Below, piece by piece: positions 13,628 to 21,642 of a DNA stretch of 64,000 nt; position 1 is the stretch's first letter; each line of letters starts with the position of its first letter. The stretch covers positions 62,001 to 126,000 of the forward strand of contig JAEYMI010000014.1 in assembly GCA_023461275.1 (NCBI GenBank). The letters run 5' to 3'. The position numbers and the translations under genes are program-made. This stretch comes from Actinomycetes bacterium. GTDB lineage: Bacteria > Actinomycetota > Actinomycetes > Mycobacteriales > Mycobacteriaceae. The notes under the pieces were generated by a model. The model saw only the letters and a list, made by a program, of their open reading frames with translations. It did no database searches and was not told the DNA's origin.

Positions 13628-14524
13628 ATGAGGTTGCGTCGACTCCTGGCGGTAGTGTTCGCCACGTTATTGGGCTTGTCAGGCCTGGGATTGTCCAGTG
13701 CCACAACAGGTGTCGCGTCCGCGGACCCGGCAGCCTGCCCGAAGATCTACGTTCTCGCGGTGCCCGGCACCTGGTCGAGCAACCGCTCACCGGGCATCAT
13801 GTCCGCGGTGACCGCCGGTCTCGGTGCTGATACCAAGGTCGATTTCGTCGGATACGACGCGACGGCTTTCCCGTGGGAAAGTGCGATCTACGGCAAATCC
13901 AAGGCGCAGGCCGTCGCCAACATCAAGGGCCTCGCACTGACGATGCTCAAGAAATGCCCCGGCACCAAGATCGCGCTGACCGGGTACAGCCAGGGCGCCG
14001 ATGCCGCAGGCGACGTCGCGTCGGAGATCGGTAGCGGCCGGGCTGAGATCAAGCCGCAGCAGGTCGCGGGCGTGGTACTCATCGCCGACCCGCGTCGATC
14101 CAAGCGCGACAACCTCGTCGGCCCACCGCTGACCGGGCAGGGGAGCGGTGGGCCGCGCGCCGGAGGTATGGGCTGGCTACTGCCCAACGCCTTCACGATC
14201 TGCGAGCCGGCCGACCTGTACTGCAACGTGCCCCGCGATTACTACGTGACCCGCATCGTCGGGTACCTCGCAGAAACCAGCGATCCGACGCCGAGCCAGT
14301 TCGCGCAGTACCAGGCGTCGGCCGCGCTTATCTTCGCCGAGCTCGCGTCGGGCGGTATCGCGAACGTCCCGCGCGAGCTGAGCAACCAGCGAGCCCGGGA
14401 ACAGATCATCAAGTTCAACAGCTTCATCGAGTCCGGTGCGCACGGCAACTACAACCGGTTCGAGGTCACGCCCGGGGTTACCGCGGTGCAATGGGCACAC
14501 AACTACCTGGCCGGGCTCGGCTGA
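13628..14524 (+). CDS. Secreted cutinase-family serine esterase
   Basis: 298 residues from ATG at 13628. A signal peptide spans residues 1-35 (MRLRRLL, hydrophobic core, ASA-DP). The mature enzyme carries the cutinase nucleophile motif GYSQG (about residue 120), a disulfide-framed Asp in CEPADLYC, and a His in GAHGNYNRF, which form the Ser-Asp-His triad. Cutinase-like proteins of Mycobacteriales hydrolyse esters, from cutin to lipids and polyesters. It has its own gene, with no operon partner. The C-terminal 90 residues extend past the minimal cutinase fold. Confidence 0.92.
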   Translation: MRLRRLLAVVFATLLGLSGLGLSSATTGVASADPAACPKIYVLAVPGTWSSNRSPGIMSAVTAGLGADTKVDFVGYDATAFPWESAIYGKSKAQAVANIKGLALTMLKKCPGTKIALTGYSQGADAAGDVASEIGSGRAEIKPQQVAGVVLIADPRRSKRDNLVGPPLTGQGSGGPRAGGMGWLLPNAFTICEPADLYCNVPRDYYVTRIVGYLAETSDPTPSQFAQYQASAALIFAELASGGIANVPRELSNQRAREQIIKFNSFIESGAHGNYNRFEVTPGVTAVQWAHNYLAGLG

Positions 14525-14640
14525 GGTCTTCGAGATTCTGACGCCTTCGAGATTTCGGGGCGCTTTCGAAATTTCGGCAAGTGTTCGCGTCGGTGGCGCG
14601 AGTCACTCGCGGATCTGTAACGGTCCAGGTGGGATAATCG
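14525..14640. repeat. Imperfect TTCGAGATT-type repeats after the cutinase gene
   Basis: Three diverged units (ttcgagattctgacgcc, ttcgagatttcggggcg and ttcgaaatttcggcaag) follow one another at about 14529-14583. The rest of the 277-bp gap holds the promoter of the next small gene. The function of the repeats is unknown. Confidence 0.5.
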
Positions 14641-14726
14641 ATCTGCCTGGTGAACACGCTGTGCCGGTTGCCGCCGACCATATTTGACGATCGTCATTCG
14701 TTCGATCGAGTGGATCCGCGAATTAG

Positions 14727-14755
14727 TTGAACGTCGTTAACCAACGCAGTACAGT
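14727..14755 (+). promoter_or_regulatory. Sigma-A-like promoter for the 50-aa gene
   Basis: TTGAAC at 14727-14732 and TACAGT at 14750-14755 are separated by 17 bp, a near-consensus spacing, 47 bp before the ATG at 14802. Confidence 0.5.
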
Positions 14756-14801
14756 TACCCAAAGTACGAGTCCGACTTAGCAAAGTAGGAAGTGATTGGT
14801 C

Positions 14802-14954
14802 ATGAAGTTGACTAATACATTCCCCTCCCGCCGACCGTCTGTGCTGACCTCGATCACCGGTGGACGCCTCGGTCGTGGCCGAGTGGCTCGCAAGTTTCCG
14901 GAAGAGGCCGAACGCCTGATCACCCCCGCTGAGTTCAAACGGCTCTACGCCTGA
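14802..14954 (+). CDS. Predicted 50-residue protein
   Basis: Too short for routine ORF calling. ATG at 14802 is preceded by AGGAAG and by a good promoter. The product begins MKLTNTFPSRRPSVLTSITG, then a basic GGRLGRGRVARK stretch, then an acidic-amphipathic tail ending EEAERLITPAEFKRLYA. It has no signal peptide or membrane segment. The promoter, ribosome-binding site and amphipathic C-terminus argue that it is expressed. Function unknown; it could be a small regulatory or ribosome-associated protein, or a peptide precursor, though no modification enzymes are nearby. Confidence 0.55.
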   Translation: MKLTNTFPSRRPSVLTSITGGRLGRGRVARKFPEEAERLITPAEFKRLYA

Positions 14955-14964
14955 ACTCTTGCTC

Positions 14965-15016
14965 GGCGGTTTCGATACACCGCCTCGCTGCGCTCGGTGG
15001 CACTCAACCAGCGGGG
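14965..15016. repeat. REP-like palindromic element of Gordonia type
   Basis: The stretch reads ggcggtttcgatacaccg...cggtggcactcaaccagcgg, with complementary caccg/cggtg around cctcgctgcgct. It resembles from memory the dispersed ggtttcga...ctcaaccac repeats abundant in Gordonia genomes. It follows the 50-aa gene and may act as a terminator. Confidence 0.6.
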
Positions 15017-15079
15017 TCTGACCCTCTGCGACACCCGCGCCCAACCAGCGGGGTCTGACCCTACTGCGAGACCCGCGCC
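15005..15079. repeat. Tandem 37/38-bp duplication at the S4-gene 3' end
   Basis: Copies 15005-15041 and 15042-15079 differ by a one-base insertion and one substitution. The right copy contains the stop (15061-15063) and final codons of the S4 gene. The left copy overlaps the REP-like element. Confidence 0.85.
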
Positions 15080-15288
15080 GACATCCCACCCAACGACACC
15101 ACGTCACCGACGTGAAGTTGACGGCCTCGTCGTACCTCCACCTCATCGTTGACCGACACCAGCCCGTCGGCGATCACCTCTTTGGCCTCGGCACCCGAGT
15201 CGATGAGGTTGGCGAGTTTGAGGAACTGTCCGAGTCGGATCGAATCGTCACGGATGGGTACGTCATACATGCGTCCATGATTACCCAT
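15061..15288 (-). CDS. S4-domain RNA-binding protein (YbcJ/YaaA-like)
   Basis: 75 residues from ATG 15288; the internal ATG at 15270 (MYDVPIRDDSIRLGQFLK) fits the usual family start better, giving 69 residues. The whole chain is one S4 domain: IRLGQFLKLANLIDSGAEAKEVIADGLVSVN followed by EVRRGRQLHVGDVV. Such small proteins bind structured RNA, often ribosomal. It is divergent from lysX, 60 bp away. Its stop codon lies inside a duplicated segment, so the 3' untranslated region contains a second, decayed copy of its tail. Confidence 0.85.
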   Translation of the reverse strand: MGNHGRMYDVPIRDDSIRLGQFLKLANLIDSGAEAKEVIADGLVSVNDEVEVRRGRQLHVGDVVSLGGMSARVSQ

Positions 15289-15348
15289 CCTGTCTCTGCC
15301 CTGGCTGTCTTGACCCGGGCCGGGGCATCCGGCGACTAAATTGACTTC

Positions 15349-18300
15349 ATGACCGTCGACTCACCTCCGGACGCTGTTGCCGAGCTCGTCGTCGACGAGG
15401 ATGGTCCGACGACGCGACGTGAACGCACCGATGCCGATCGTCGGTCGGCGGCGCTGCTCGCGCAGATGCGGGCCCCGGCCGGATTCGGCCGCCTCGCACC
15501 GAAGATCGCCGGCCGCGTGGTCGGCGTGCTCGCCGGAATCGCCCTGCTCTCGTCGCTGTTCCCGCCGTTCCGCCACCTGATCCACGTGCCGCGCGACTAC
15601 GTCGACAGCTTCATCATCTCCATGCCCGACACCAGCTTCGCGTGGGCGGTGTTCCTGGTCCTGCTCGCCCTGGCGCTCGCGTCGCGCAAACGGATCGCCT
15701 GGTGGATCAGCGTCGTCTATCTGCTGTTGTTCATGGCGTCGAATGCGGTATTCCTGCTCGAACCGGTCGGCGCCGAATTCGACGTCGACACACCCGAACG
15801 CATCGACATCCTGATCGGCCTCGGCATCGATCTGATCGCGTTGCTCTTTCTGCTGTTCACCTACCGGCAGTTCTACACACGCGTCCGACGCGGTGCGCTG
15901 CTGGCCGCCGCCGCATTCCTGGTCGCCGGACTCGCGATCGGCACGCTGCTCGGCTGGGCGCTGGTGTGGCTGGTGCCGGGATCACTGACGCGCTCGGAGC
16001 GGCTGCCGTACGCGTTCAACCGGGTGGTCGCGTTCGCATCGATCGATCAGCGCACCTTCGACGGGCACCACACGATCGCCCCGATCAACGGGCTACTCGG
16101 CCTGTTCGGGGCGCTGGCATTGATCGTCGCAGCGGCGGTGCTGTTCCGGTCGCAGCGCCTCAAATCCTTCATGACACCCGACGACGAGCGCCTGATTCGG
16201 GCGCTGATCACCACGTTCAACGACGACGACTCGCTCGCCTACTTCTCCACCCGACGCGACAAGGCGGTCATCTTCTCGCCCGACGGCCGGGCGGCCATCA
16301 CCTACCGCGTCGAGGTGGGGTGCGCGGTGGCCGACGGCGACCCCATCGGCGACCCGGATTCATGGCCCGACGTGATCAACGAGTTCTTGACGACGTGTGA
16401 GCGCTACGGCTGGCATCCGTGTGCGATGGGATCGAGCGCCCGTGGTGCCGCGGCCTATCACAACGCCGGATTCGGATCGTTGAACATCGGCGACGAGGCG
16501 ATCCTCAACACTCGTGCCTTCAGCCTGAGCGGTCCGGCCATGAAAGCGGTTCGGCAGGCGGTCACCCGAACTCGACGGGCCGGGGTCACCGTCCGGATGC
16601 GACGCCACGGCGAGTTGTCCGACGAGGAGATGACGCAGGTGGTGGCTCGCGCCGACGCCTGGCGCGACACCGACGAGGAACGCGGCTTCGCGATGGCCCT
16701 CGGTCGGCTCGGTGACCCGAACGACGGGAATTGCCTTCTCGTCGAGGCGATTACAGGAGAGGGTGAGCCCGACGAGAAGGTGGTCGGGATGCTCTCGTTT
16801 GTCCCGTGGGGACGGACCGGAGTGTCGCTCGACGTGATGCGGCGAGACCGCAACGCCACCAACGGCGTGGTCGAGACGATGGTCACCGAACTCGCCCGCA
16901 ACTCCGAGAACGTCGGCGTCACCCGGGTGTCGCTGAACTTCGCGACGTTCCGCGCGTTCTTCGAGCACGGCGCCGAGATCGGCGCCGGTCCCATCATGCG
17001 ACTGACCTATTCGGTCCTGATGTTCGGTTCCCGGTTCTTTCAGATGGAGTCGCTCTACAAGTCCAACGCGAAGTATCAGCCGGAGTGGGAACCGCGGTTC
17101 CTGTGCTTCGAGGACAACGCGATGCTGCCGCGGGTCGGTTTGGCCGCCATCGTCGCCGAGGGGTTCATCAGCCTGCCCAGCCTGTCGCGCGGACGTCGGT
17201 ACTCCAGTGCCGAATCGGCGATTCCGGCCGGTGTGGATCTCAATACCCTTGTCACGCAATTGGAGTTGGAGGCAGCTGACGCCGAGGCCCCGGAAGTGCA
17301 TCGGCCCGAACAGGTTCGGGTGCGGTTGAACAAACTCGCCCGGATGGTCGACGCCGGGATCGACCCTTATCCGCCGGCTGATCCGCCGACGCACACCATC
17401 GCGGCGGCCGTGGCCGCACCGGAGGGGACCGCGGTGCGGATCGCCGGCCGGGTGACGCGGGTCCGCGACTTCGGCAAGGTAGTCTTCGCCGACGTGCACG
17501 ACTGGTCGGGTTCGGTGCAGGTCCTCGTTCAGGCCTCCGCGTTGGAGCCGGGCACAACGGATTTCGCGTCCGGCGTGGACTTGGGTGATCTGATCGACGT
17601 CTCGGGTACCGTCGGTCGCAGCCGTAAAGGTGAGCTGTCGGTGCTGGCCACCACCTGGCGGATGATCGGCAAGTGCCTGCATCCGTTGCCCGACAAGTGG
17701 AGTGGGCTCACCGACCCCGAGGCCCGCGTGCGGCAACGCTACGTCGACCTCGCGATCAACGAACGCAGCCGTGAGCTGCTGGCAACGCGCAGTGTGGTGG
17801 TCAAGTCGATGCGCGACTTCCTCGCCGCGCGCAGCTACCTCGAGGTGGAAACGCCTATCCTGCAACGGATTCACGGTGGCGCCAACGCGACGCCATTCCA
17901 GACGCACATCAACGCCTACAATCTCGATCTCTATCTGCGGATCGCACCCGAGCTCTATCTGAAGCGGCTGTGCGTCGGTGGTGTGGAGCGGGTCTTCGAG
18001 ATCGGCCGCAACTTTCGCAACGAGGGCGTCGACTTCAGTCACAACCCGGAGTTCACCAGCCTGGAAGCCTATGAGGCACATGGCGATTACCTGACGATGC
18101 TGGATCTGGCCCGCGAGATGATCCAGAACGCGGCGATAGCCGCCTATGGCGAACCGGTGATCCTGCGGACCGCCGACGACGGCACCGTCGAACGGGTTGA
18201 CATCTCCGGCGCCTGGCCGGTGAAGACTGTTCACGAGGTGGTCTCCGAAGGTGCCGGTGAAGAGATCACGCCCGACACTCCGGTGGAGACGCTGCGTGCG

Positions 18301-18759
18301 GTGTGTGACCGCCTCGGCATCGCCCACCGGCCGGATTGGGATGCCGGACAAGTGGTTTTGGAACTCTACGAGCACCTCGGCGAGGACCGCACCACGTTCC
18401 CGACGTTCTACACCAACTTCCCGACGTCGACCTCACCGCTGACCCGCGCCCACCGCAGCATCCCCGGGGTGGCCGAGCGATGGGATCTCGTCGCCTGGGG
18501 TGTGGAGCTGGGCACCGCCTACACTGAGCTGACCGATCCGATCGAGCAACGCAAGCGCCTCACCGAGCAGTCCATCCTGGCCGCCGGCGGCGACCCGGAG
18601 GCCATGGAGATCGACGACGATTTCCTCGACGCCCTCGAGTACGCGATGCCACCCACCGGCGGACTCGGCATCGGTGTGGACCGCATCGTCATGCTCATCA
18701 CCGGACAGTCGATCCGGGAATCGTTGGCGTTCCCGATGGTCAAGCCGACGGACTCCTGA
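15349..18759 (+). CDS. lysX: Bifunctional lysylphosphatidylglycerol synthetase / lysyl-tRNA synthetase
   Basis: 1136 residues from ATG at 15349. The N-terminal MprF-like part has about six helices (residues 60-270) and a DUF2156 transferase domain (about 275-600) that moves lysine from Lys-tRNA to phosphatidylglycerol. The C-terminal part is a class II LysRS with OB-fold (about 680-780), motif 2 (RNFRNEGVDFSHNPEFT) and motif 3 (GGLGIGVDRIVML). M. tuberculosis LysX (1172 aa) has the same fusion and confers resistance to cationic peptides. It is a single transcription unit. The synthetase half probably serves the lipid reaction rather than bulk translation. Confidence 0.95.
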   Translation: MTVDSPPDAVAELVVDEDGPTTRRERTDADRRSAALLAQMRAPAGFGRLAPKIAGRVVGVLAGIALLSSLFPPFRHLIHVPRDYVDSFIISMPDTSFAWAVFLVLLALALASRKRIAWWISVVYLLLFMASNAVFLLEPVGAEFDVDTPERIDILIGLGIDLIALLFLLFTYRQFYTRVRRGALLAAAAFLVAGLAIGTLLGWALVWLVPGSLTRSERLPYAFNRVVAFASIDQRTFDGHHTIAPINGLLGLFGALALIVAAAVLFRSQRLKSFMTPDDERLIRALITTFNDDDSLAYFSTRRDKAVIFSPDGRAAITYRVEVGCAVADGDPIGDPDSWPDVINEFLTTCERYGWHPCAMGSSARGAAAYHNAGFGSLNIGDEAILNTRAFSLSGPAMKAVRQAVTRTRRAGVTVRMRRHGELSDEEMTQVVARADAWRDTDEERGFAMALGRLGDPNDGNCLLVEAITGEGEPDEKVVGMLSFVPWGRTGVSLDVMRRDRNATNGVVETMVTELARNSENVGVTRVSLNFATFRAFFEHGAEIGAGPIMRLTYSVLMFGSRFFQMESLYKSNAKYQPEWEPRFLCFEDNAMLPRVGLAAIVAEGFISLPSLSRGRRYSSAESAIPAGVDLNTLVTQLELEAADAEAPEVHRPEQVRVRLNKLARMVDAGIDPYPPADPPTHTIAAAVAAPEGTAVRIAGRVTRVRDFGKVVFADVHDWSGSVQVLVQASALEPGTTDFASGVDLGDLIDVSGTVGRSRKGELSVLATTWRMIGKCLHPLPDKWSGLTDPEARVRQRYVDLAINERSRELLATRSVVVKSMRDFLAARSYLEVETPILQRIHGGANATPFQTHINAYNLDLYLRIAPELYLKRLCVGGVERVFEIGRNFRNEGVDFSHNPEFTSLEAYEAHGDYLTMLDLAREMIQNAAIAAYGEPVILRTADDGTVERVDISGAWPVKTVHEVVSEGAGEEITPDTPVETLRAVCDRLGIAHRPDWDAGQVVLELYEHLGEDRTTFPTFYTNFPTSTSPLTRAHRSIPGVAERWDLVAWGVELGTAYTELTDPIEQRKRLTEQSILAAGGDPEAMEIDDDFLDALEYAMPPTGGLGIGVDRIVMLITGQSIRESLAFPMVKPTDS

Positions 18760-18875
18760 CGATCGCGGTGGTCCCGAGGCGCTGGTCCTCCGGGATCAGT
18801 CCCTAGATCATTTGAGGACATGATTGCGCGCACTTGATGAGGACATCGTGCTGGTGCGGGTTTACAGTTCTCGGC

Positions 18876-19739
18876 ATGGATGATCGGGGGACCTCCTACG
18901 ACTTCGCGTCGAGCCGGACAAATCCGGCGATGATGTCCGATTCGGTTGGCGCAGAACCGTTCTGGTGCAGAACATGGTTCCTTAACACCTTGTCGGCGGC
19001 GACCTTTGCCCTACTTGTGGCGTTTCAAGTCTGGTGGTGGATCGGACACGGCGGCCCGATCCTCTGGGTGTTGCTCATCGTCACCCCGATCTTCGCGTTC
19101 GTGCCGTCGGGAATGATCGTGAAGTACCGTCGCCGCACCTGGCTCACGTCGTGGGCAGATGCCCATGGCTTTGCCTACCAACGTGACCCGGGATGGCCGA
19201 TACCCGCGTGGGACTTTCCGCCATTCTCGACCAACCGCGCTCGCCGACAACGGATCCGCGATGGCATGACCGGATCGTTCGGGCCGTATCCGGCGTCGTT
19301 TCTGCACCTGACGTGGATCAACAACAACAAGGTGCAGGCCAGCACGCACTACCGCAACGTGTTCATCATGACGATGCCGGTGGCGCTGCCGCGATTGACC
19401 CTCGGTGTCACGCTCGACATGTCGACGGGACCGGTCGTGCAGTTCGAGTCGGCCGTGTTCAACGATCGGTTCCATGTCCAATGTGCGGATCCGCGGTTCG
19501 CGCATGCCATCTTCACGCCGCGGACCATCGACGCACTGCTGGAATGCAGTCGCACGAGTGGAGCGGTGACGATGTCGAAGTTCGAGTTCGCCGGCAACCA
19601 ATTGGTCGCGACGTCGACGCTGGGTAACCGGCCGGGACAGATCAGTGAGATCTTCACTGCCATGCGGATCATCATCGACGGTGTGCCGCACTTCATCTGG
19701 CGTGAGTTCGATCCACGCCCCAACGGACTGAATAGGTGA
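18876..19739 (+). CDS. Membrane protein of unknown function, paired with LemA
   Basis: 287 residues from ATG at 18876 (the frame opens at 18834, but this ATG is the better start). After about 35 polar residues come two hydrophobic segments (about 35-58 and 62-82), then a soluble domain with WLTSWADAHGFAYQRDPG and a C-terminal PHFIWREFDPR. The layout resembles membrane-anchored partners often encoded beside LemA, but no family is assigned with confidence. The LemA gene starts 4 nt after its stop, so the pair is an operon. A 9-bp direct repeat TGAGGACAT (18813 and 18838) lies upstream. Confidence 0.7.
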   Translation: MDDRGTSYDFASSRTNPAMMSDSVGAEPFWCRTWFLNTLSAATFALLVAFQVWWWIGHGGPILWVLLIVTPIFAFVPSGMIVKYRRRTWLTSWADAHGFAYQRDPGWPIPAWDFPPFSTNRARRQRIRDGMTGSFGPYPASFLHLTWINNNKVQASTHYRNVFIMTMPVALPRLTLGVTLDMSTGPVVQFESAVFNDRFHVQCADPRFAHAIFTPRTIDALLECSRTSGAVTMSKFEFAGNQLVATSTLGNRPGQISEIFTAMRIIIDGVPHFIWREFDPRPNGLNR

Positions 19740-19743
19740 TCGG

Positions 19744-20397
19744 ATGAACGTCTGGGTTGTCATCGCAGTGGTTGTTGCGATCGTCATCGTCGTCGGATGG
19801 TACTTCGCGTCGTTCAATACTTTTGTGCGCCTGCGCAATCTGGTGGATGAGTCGTGGCATCAGGTCGACGTCGAGTTGCAGCGCCGACATGATCTGGTGC
19901 CCAATCTCGTCGCGGTCGTCGAGCGTGCTGCCGACTTCCAGCGGGACACGCTGACTGCGGTCGTTGACGCCCGCGCTCGTGCCATCGCGGTTGCGGTATC
20001 GGCGGTGCCGTCGGTACCGCCGGGTGCGACGCCTCGCACGGTGGCTCCCCGCGACGTCGGGATGACCGAGGTGAGCACGGCGGAGAACGGTTTGACGTCT
20101 GCCCTCGATCGTCTCCGGACGCTCGCCGAGAACTATCCGCAACTCACCGCGGTCCGCAATTACGAAGTGCTGCAACGGGAACTGGCTGATACCGAAGATC
20201 GCATCGCGGCGTCTCGTCGGCTCTACAACGCCAACGTCCGTGCGCTGAATACGAAAGTCGCTTCGCTGCCGAGCAAGATCGTGGCGTCGGCGCATCATGT
20301 CGACACCGCCGACTACTTCGAGATCACCGAACCCGCGGTGCGGCAGAACATCGACGTGGCCTCACTGTTCGGCAACCAGGGGAACGCGCGCGAGTGA
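19744..20397 (+). CDS. LemA family protein
   Basis: 217 residues from ATG at 19744. The signature is clear: an N-terminal membrane helix (MNVWVVIAVVVAIVIVVGWYF), then FNTFVRLRNLVDESWHQVDVELQRRHDLVPNLVAVV, then long helices with ENYPQLTAVRNYEVLQRELADTEDRIAASRRLYN. LemA proteins are helical membrane-anchored proteins of unknown biochemical role, often linked to a partner membrane protein or protease. It follows the partner gene closely and precedes a small membrane-protein gene. Confidence 0.93.
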   Translation: MNVWVVIAVVVAIVIVVGWYFASFNTFVRLRNLVDESWHQVDVELQRRHDLVPNLVAVVERAADFQRDTLTAVVDARARAIAVAVSAVPSVPPGATPRTVAPRDVGMTEVSTAENGLTSALDRLRTLAENYPQLTAVRNYEVLQRELADTEDRIAASRRLYNANVRALNTKVASLPSKIVASAHHVDTADYFEITEPAVRQNIDVASLFGNQGNARE

Positions 20398-20485
20398 GGT
20401 CACACTTGACGCTTATGCTCTAACGATCTTTCGACGACGCCGTTAGACTCTTCGGAGATGTTCGTCGGGGAGGTCGACGAGCCGG

Positions 20486-20767
20486 TTGCGGGGGCCGAGC
20501 GTGATTGCGTTGTTGCTGGTGATGACTGTTCCGATTGTCGTCGGCGGCATCCTTACCGTGACGAGCCGTGACACCTCGCGTCCGTGGTTCATGATGCTGA
20601 TGGCCTCGGCGCTGGGCATCCCGTTGCTCGTCGTCTCGTGCGTGGTGCTGCTGATGCTGGGTCGCGAGGTGGCCGAACCGCTTCTGCATCCCACCCTCGC
20701 GTTGGTCGCCATCGGTCTCGTCGGCGGGTTGGTGAGCTCGGCGGTGTACTGGAAAGCTTTGTCCTGA
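20486..20767 (+). CDS. Small three-helix membrane protein
   Basis: 93 residues from TTG at 20486, preceded by GGGGAGG; GTG at 20501 is an alternative. Three hydrophobic segments cover nearly the whole chain (about 5-25, 33-57 and 68-88). The N-terminus is short and the loops carry few charges. No family is recognised. It is 88 bp after lemA in the same direction and convergent with the TetR gene. Confidence 0.65.
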   Translation: MRGPSVIALLLVMTVPIVVGGILTVTSRDTSRPWFMMLMASALGIPLLVVSCVVLLMLGREVAEPLLHPTLALVAIGLVGGLVSSAVYWKALS

Positions 20768-20887
20768 ACCAAGGGATGAGCCTGGCTTGGCACAGCCTCG
20801 GTAGGAGGGCGTCGTCGCGACGACTATCGGCCCGGTGTTGCGCTGCCACCGAGGTTGTGTCACCGAAATCTGTTGCGCTGGTTCAGA

Positions 20888-21586
20888 TTACCGTTGGAGC
20901 CCGTTGGTGAGCCATTCCGAGACCCGGGGGAGCAGTACCGAAAGGTCGGGCTCGTCTTCGGTGTCGAGCAGATCCGAGGTGAGCTGACGGATCGCGTAGA
21001 TAGCGCCGAGGAAGACCTCGAGATCGAGGTCTGGGTCGAGGGTGGGGTCGTCGGCGGCGAGTTTGTTGTGTTCGGCGCGGAGGAACTCGGCCATGAGCCG
21101 CAAGGCATCTCGTCGTCGACGGCGGGCAGTGCGGCCGGCAGCGTCGAACTCCAGCTGAAAGGCGCGCGCCACCACCAGGTCGCGTTGCAGTGTGCCGAGG
21201 TAGGCGCCGATCAGTACGGGAATGTCGTGGCTGACGGCGGTGCGCGTCAGTTGGCTCGTCATCTCGGTCAGTAGCACGGTGATGAAGCGCTGGTATGCGG
21301 CGTCGGCGCAGAGGTCCAGGTTCTCGAAGCAGTCGTAGAACGCCGAGCGTGACATGGTGCTGCGCGCGACCAGATCGCGGACACCGACGTCGTGGTAACC
21401 GTGCGCTGCGACCAGTTCGGTGTAGGCGATCATCAGTCGTTCCCGCTGGATCTCGCGGACCTCATCGCGCGACAGCCCGTGCGGACCCTTCGGCAACCGG
21501 GCCGGCGTCGTGAAGAAGACCCCGTCGGTGATCCGGGGTAGATCGGGCGAATCGGTGCTGCTCAGTATTGCCTCCTCGGGGTCCAC
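20888..21586 (-). CDS. TetR-family transcriptional regulator
   Basis: 232 residues from GTG at 21586; the frame extends to 21682, but that would run into the divergent peptidase gene. No clear Shine-Dalgarno is seen, so the start is provisional. The HTH lies at about 45-90 (MIAYTELVAAHGYHDVGVRDLVARSTMSRSAFYDCFENLD), followed by a helical ligand-binding domain. It is divergent from the M28-like peptidase and hydrolase genes with only 56 bp between starts, so it probably controls that operon. The effector is unknown. Confidence 0.88.
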   Translation of the reverse strand: MDPEEAILSSTDSPDLPRITDGVFFTTPARLPKGPHGLSRDEVREIQRERLMIAYTELVAAHGYHDVGVRDLVARSTMSRSAFYDCFENLDLCADAAYQRFITVLLTEMTSQLTRTAVSHDIPVLIGAYLGTLQRDLVVARAFQLEFDAAGRTARRRRRDALRLMAEFLRAEHNKLAADDPTLDPDLDLEVFLGAIYAIRQLTSDLLDTEDEPDLSVLLPRVSEWLTNGLQR

Positions 21587-21642
21587 TCGAGTAGCGTAAC
21601 GCCGCGTACGGTACTCGCCGCAGGGCAGAAAGGGGTGCGACG

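Noticed and set aside
16360..18375. 671-aa minus ORF inside lysX
   Set aside because: Shadow of lysX on the opposite strand. Composition is rich in His, Arg and Gly, typical of antisense frames.
15349..18759. Two separate genes (mprF-like and lysS)
   Set aside because: The frame is uninterrupted and the gene length and order match the known LysX fusion.
18813..18846. Possible insertion-sequence remnant
   Set aside because: Only a 9-bp direct repeat TGAGGACAT is seen. No transposase, inverted repeats or target duplication were found.
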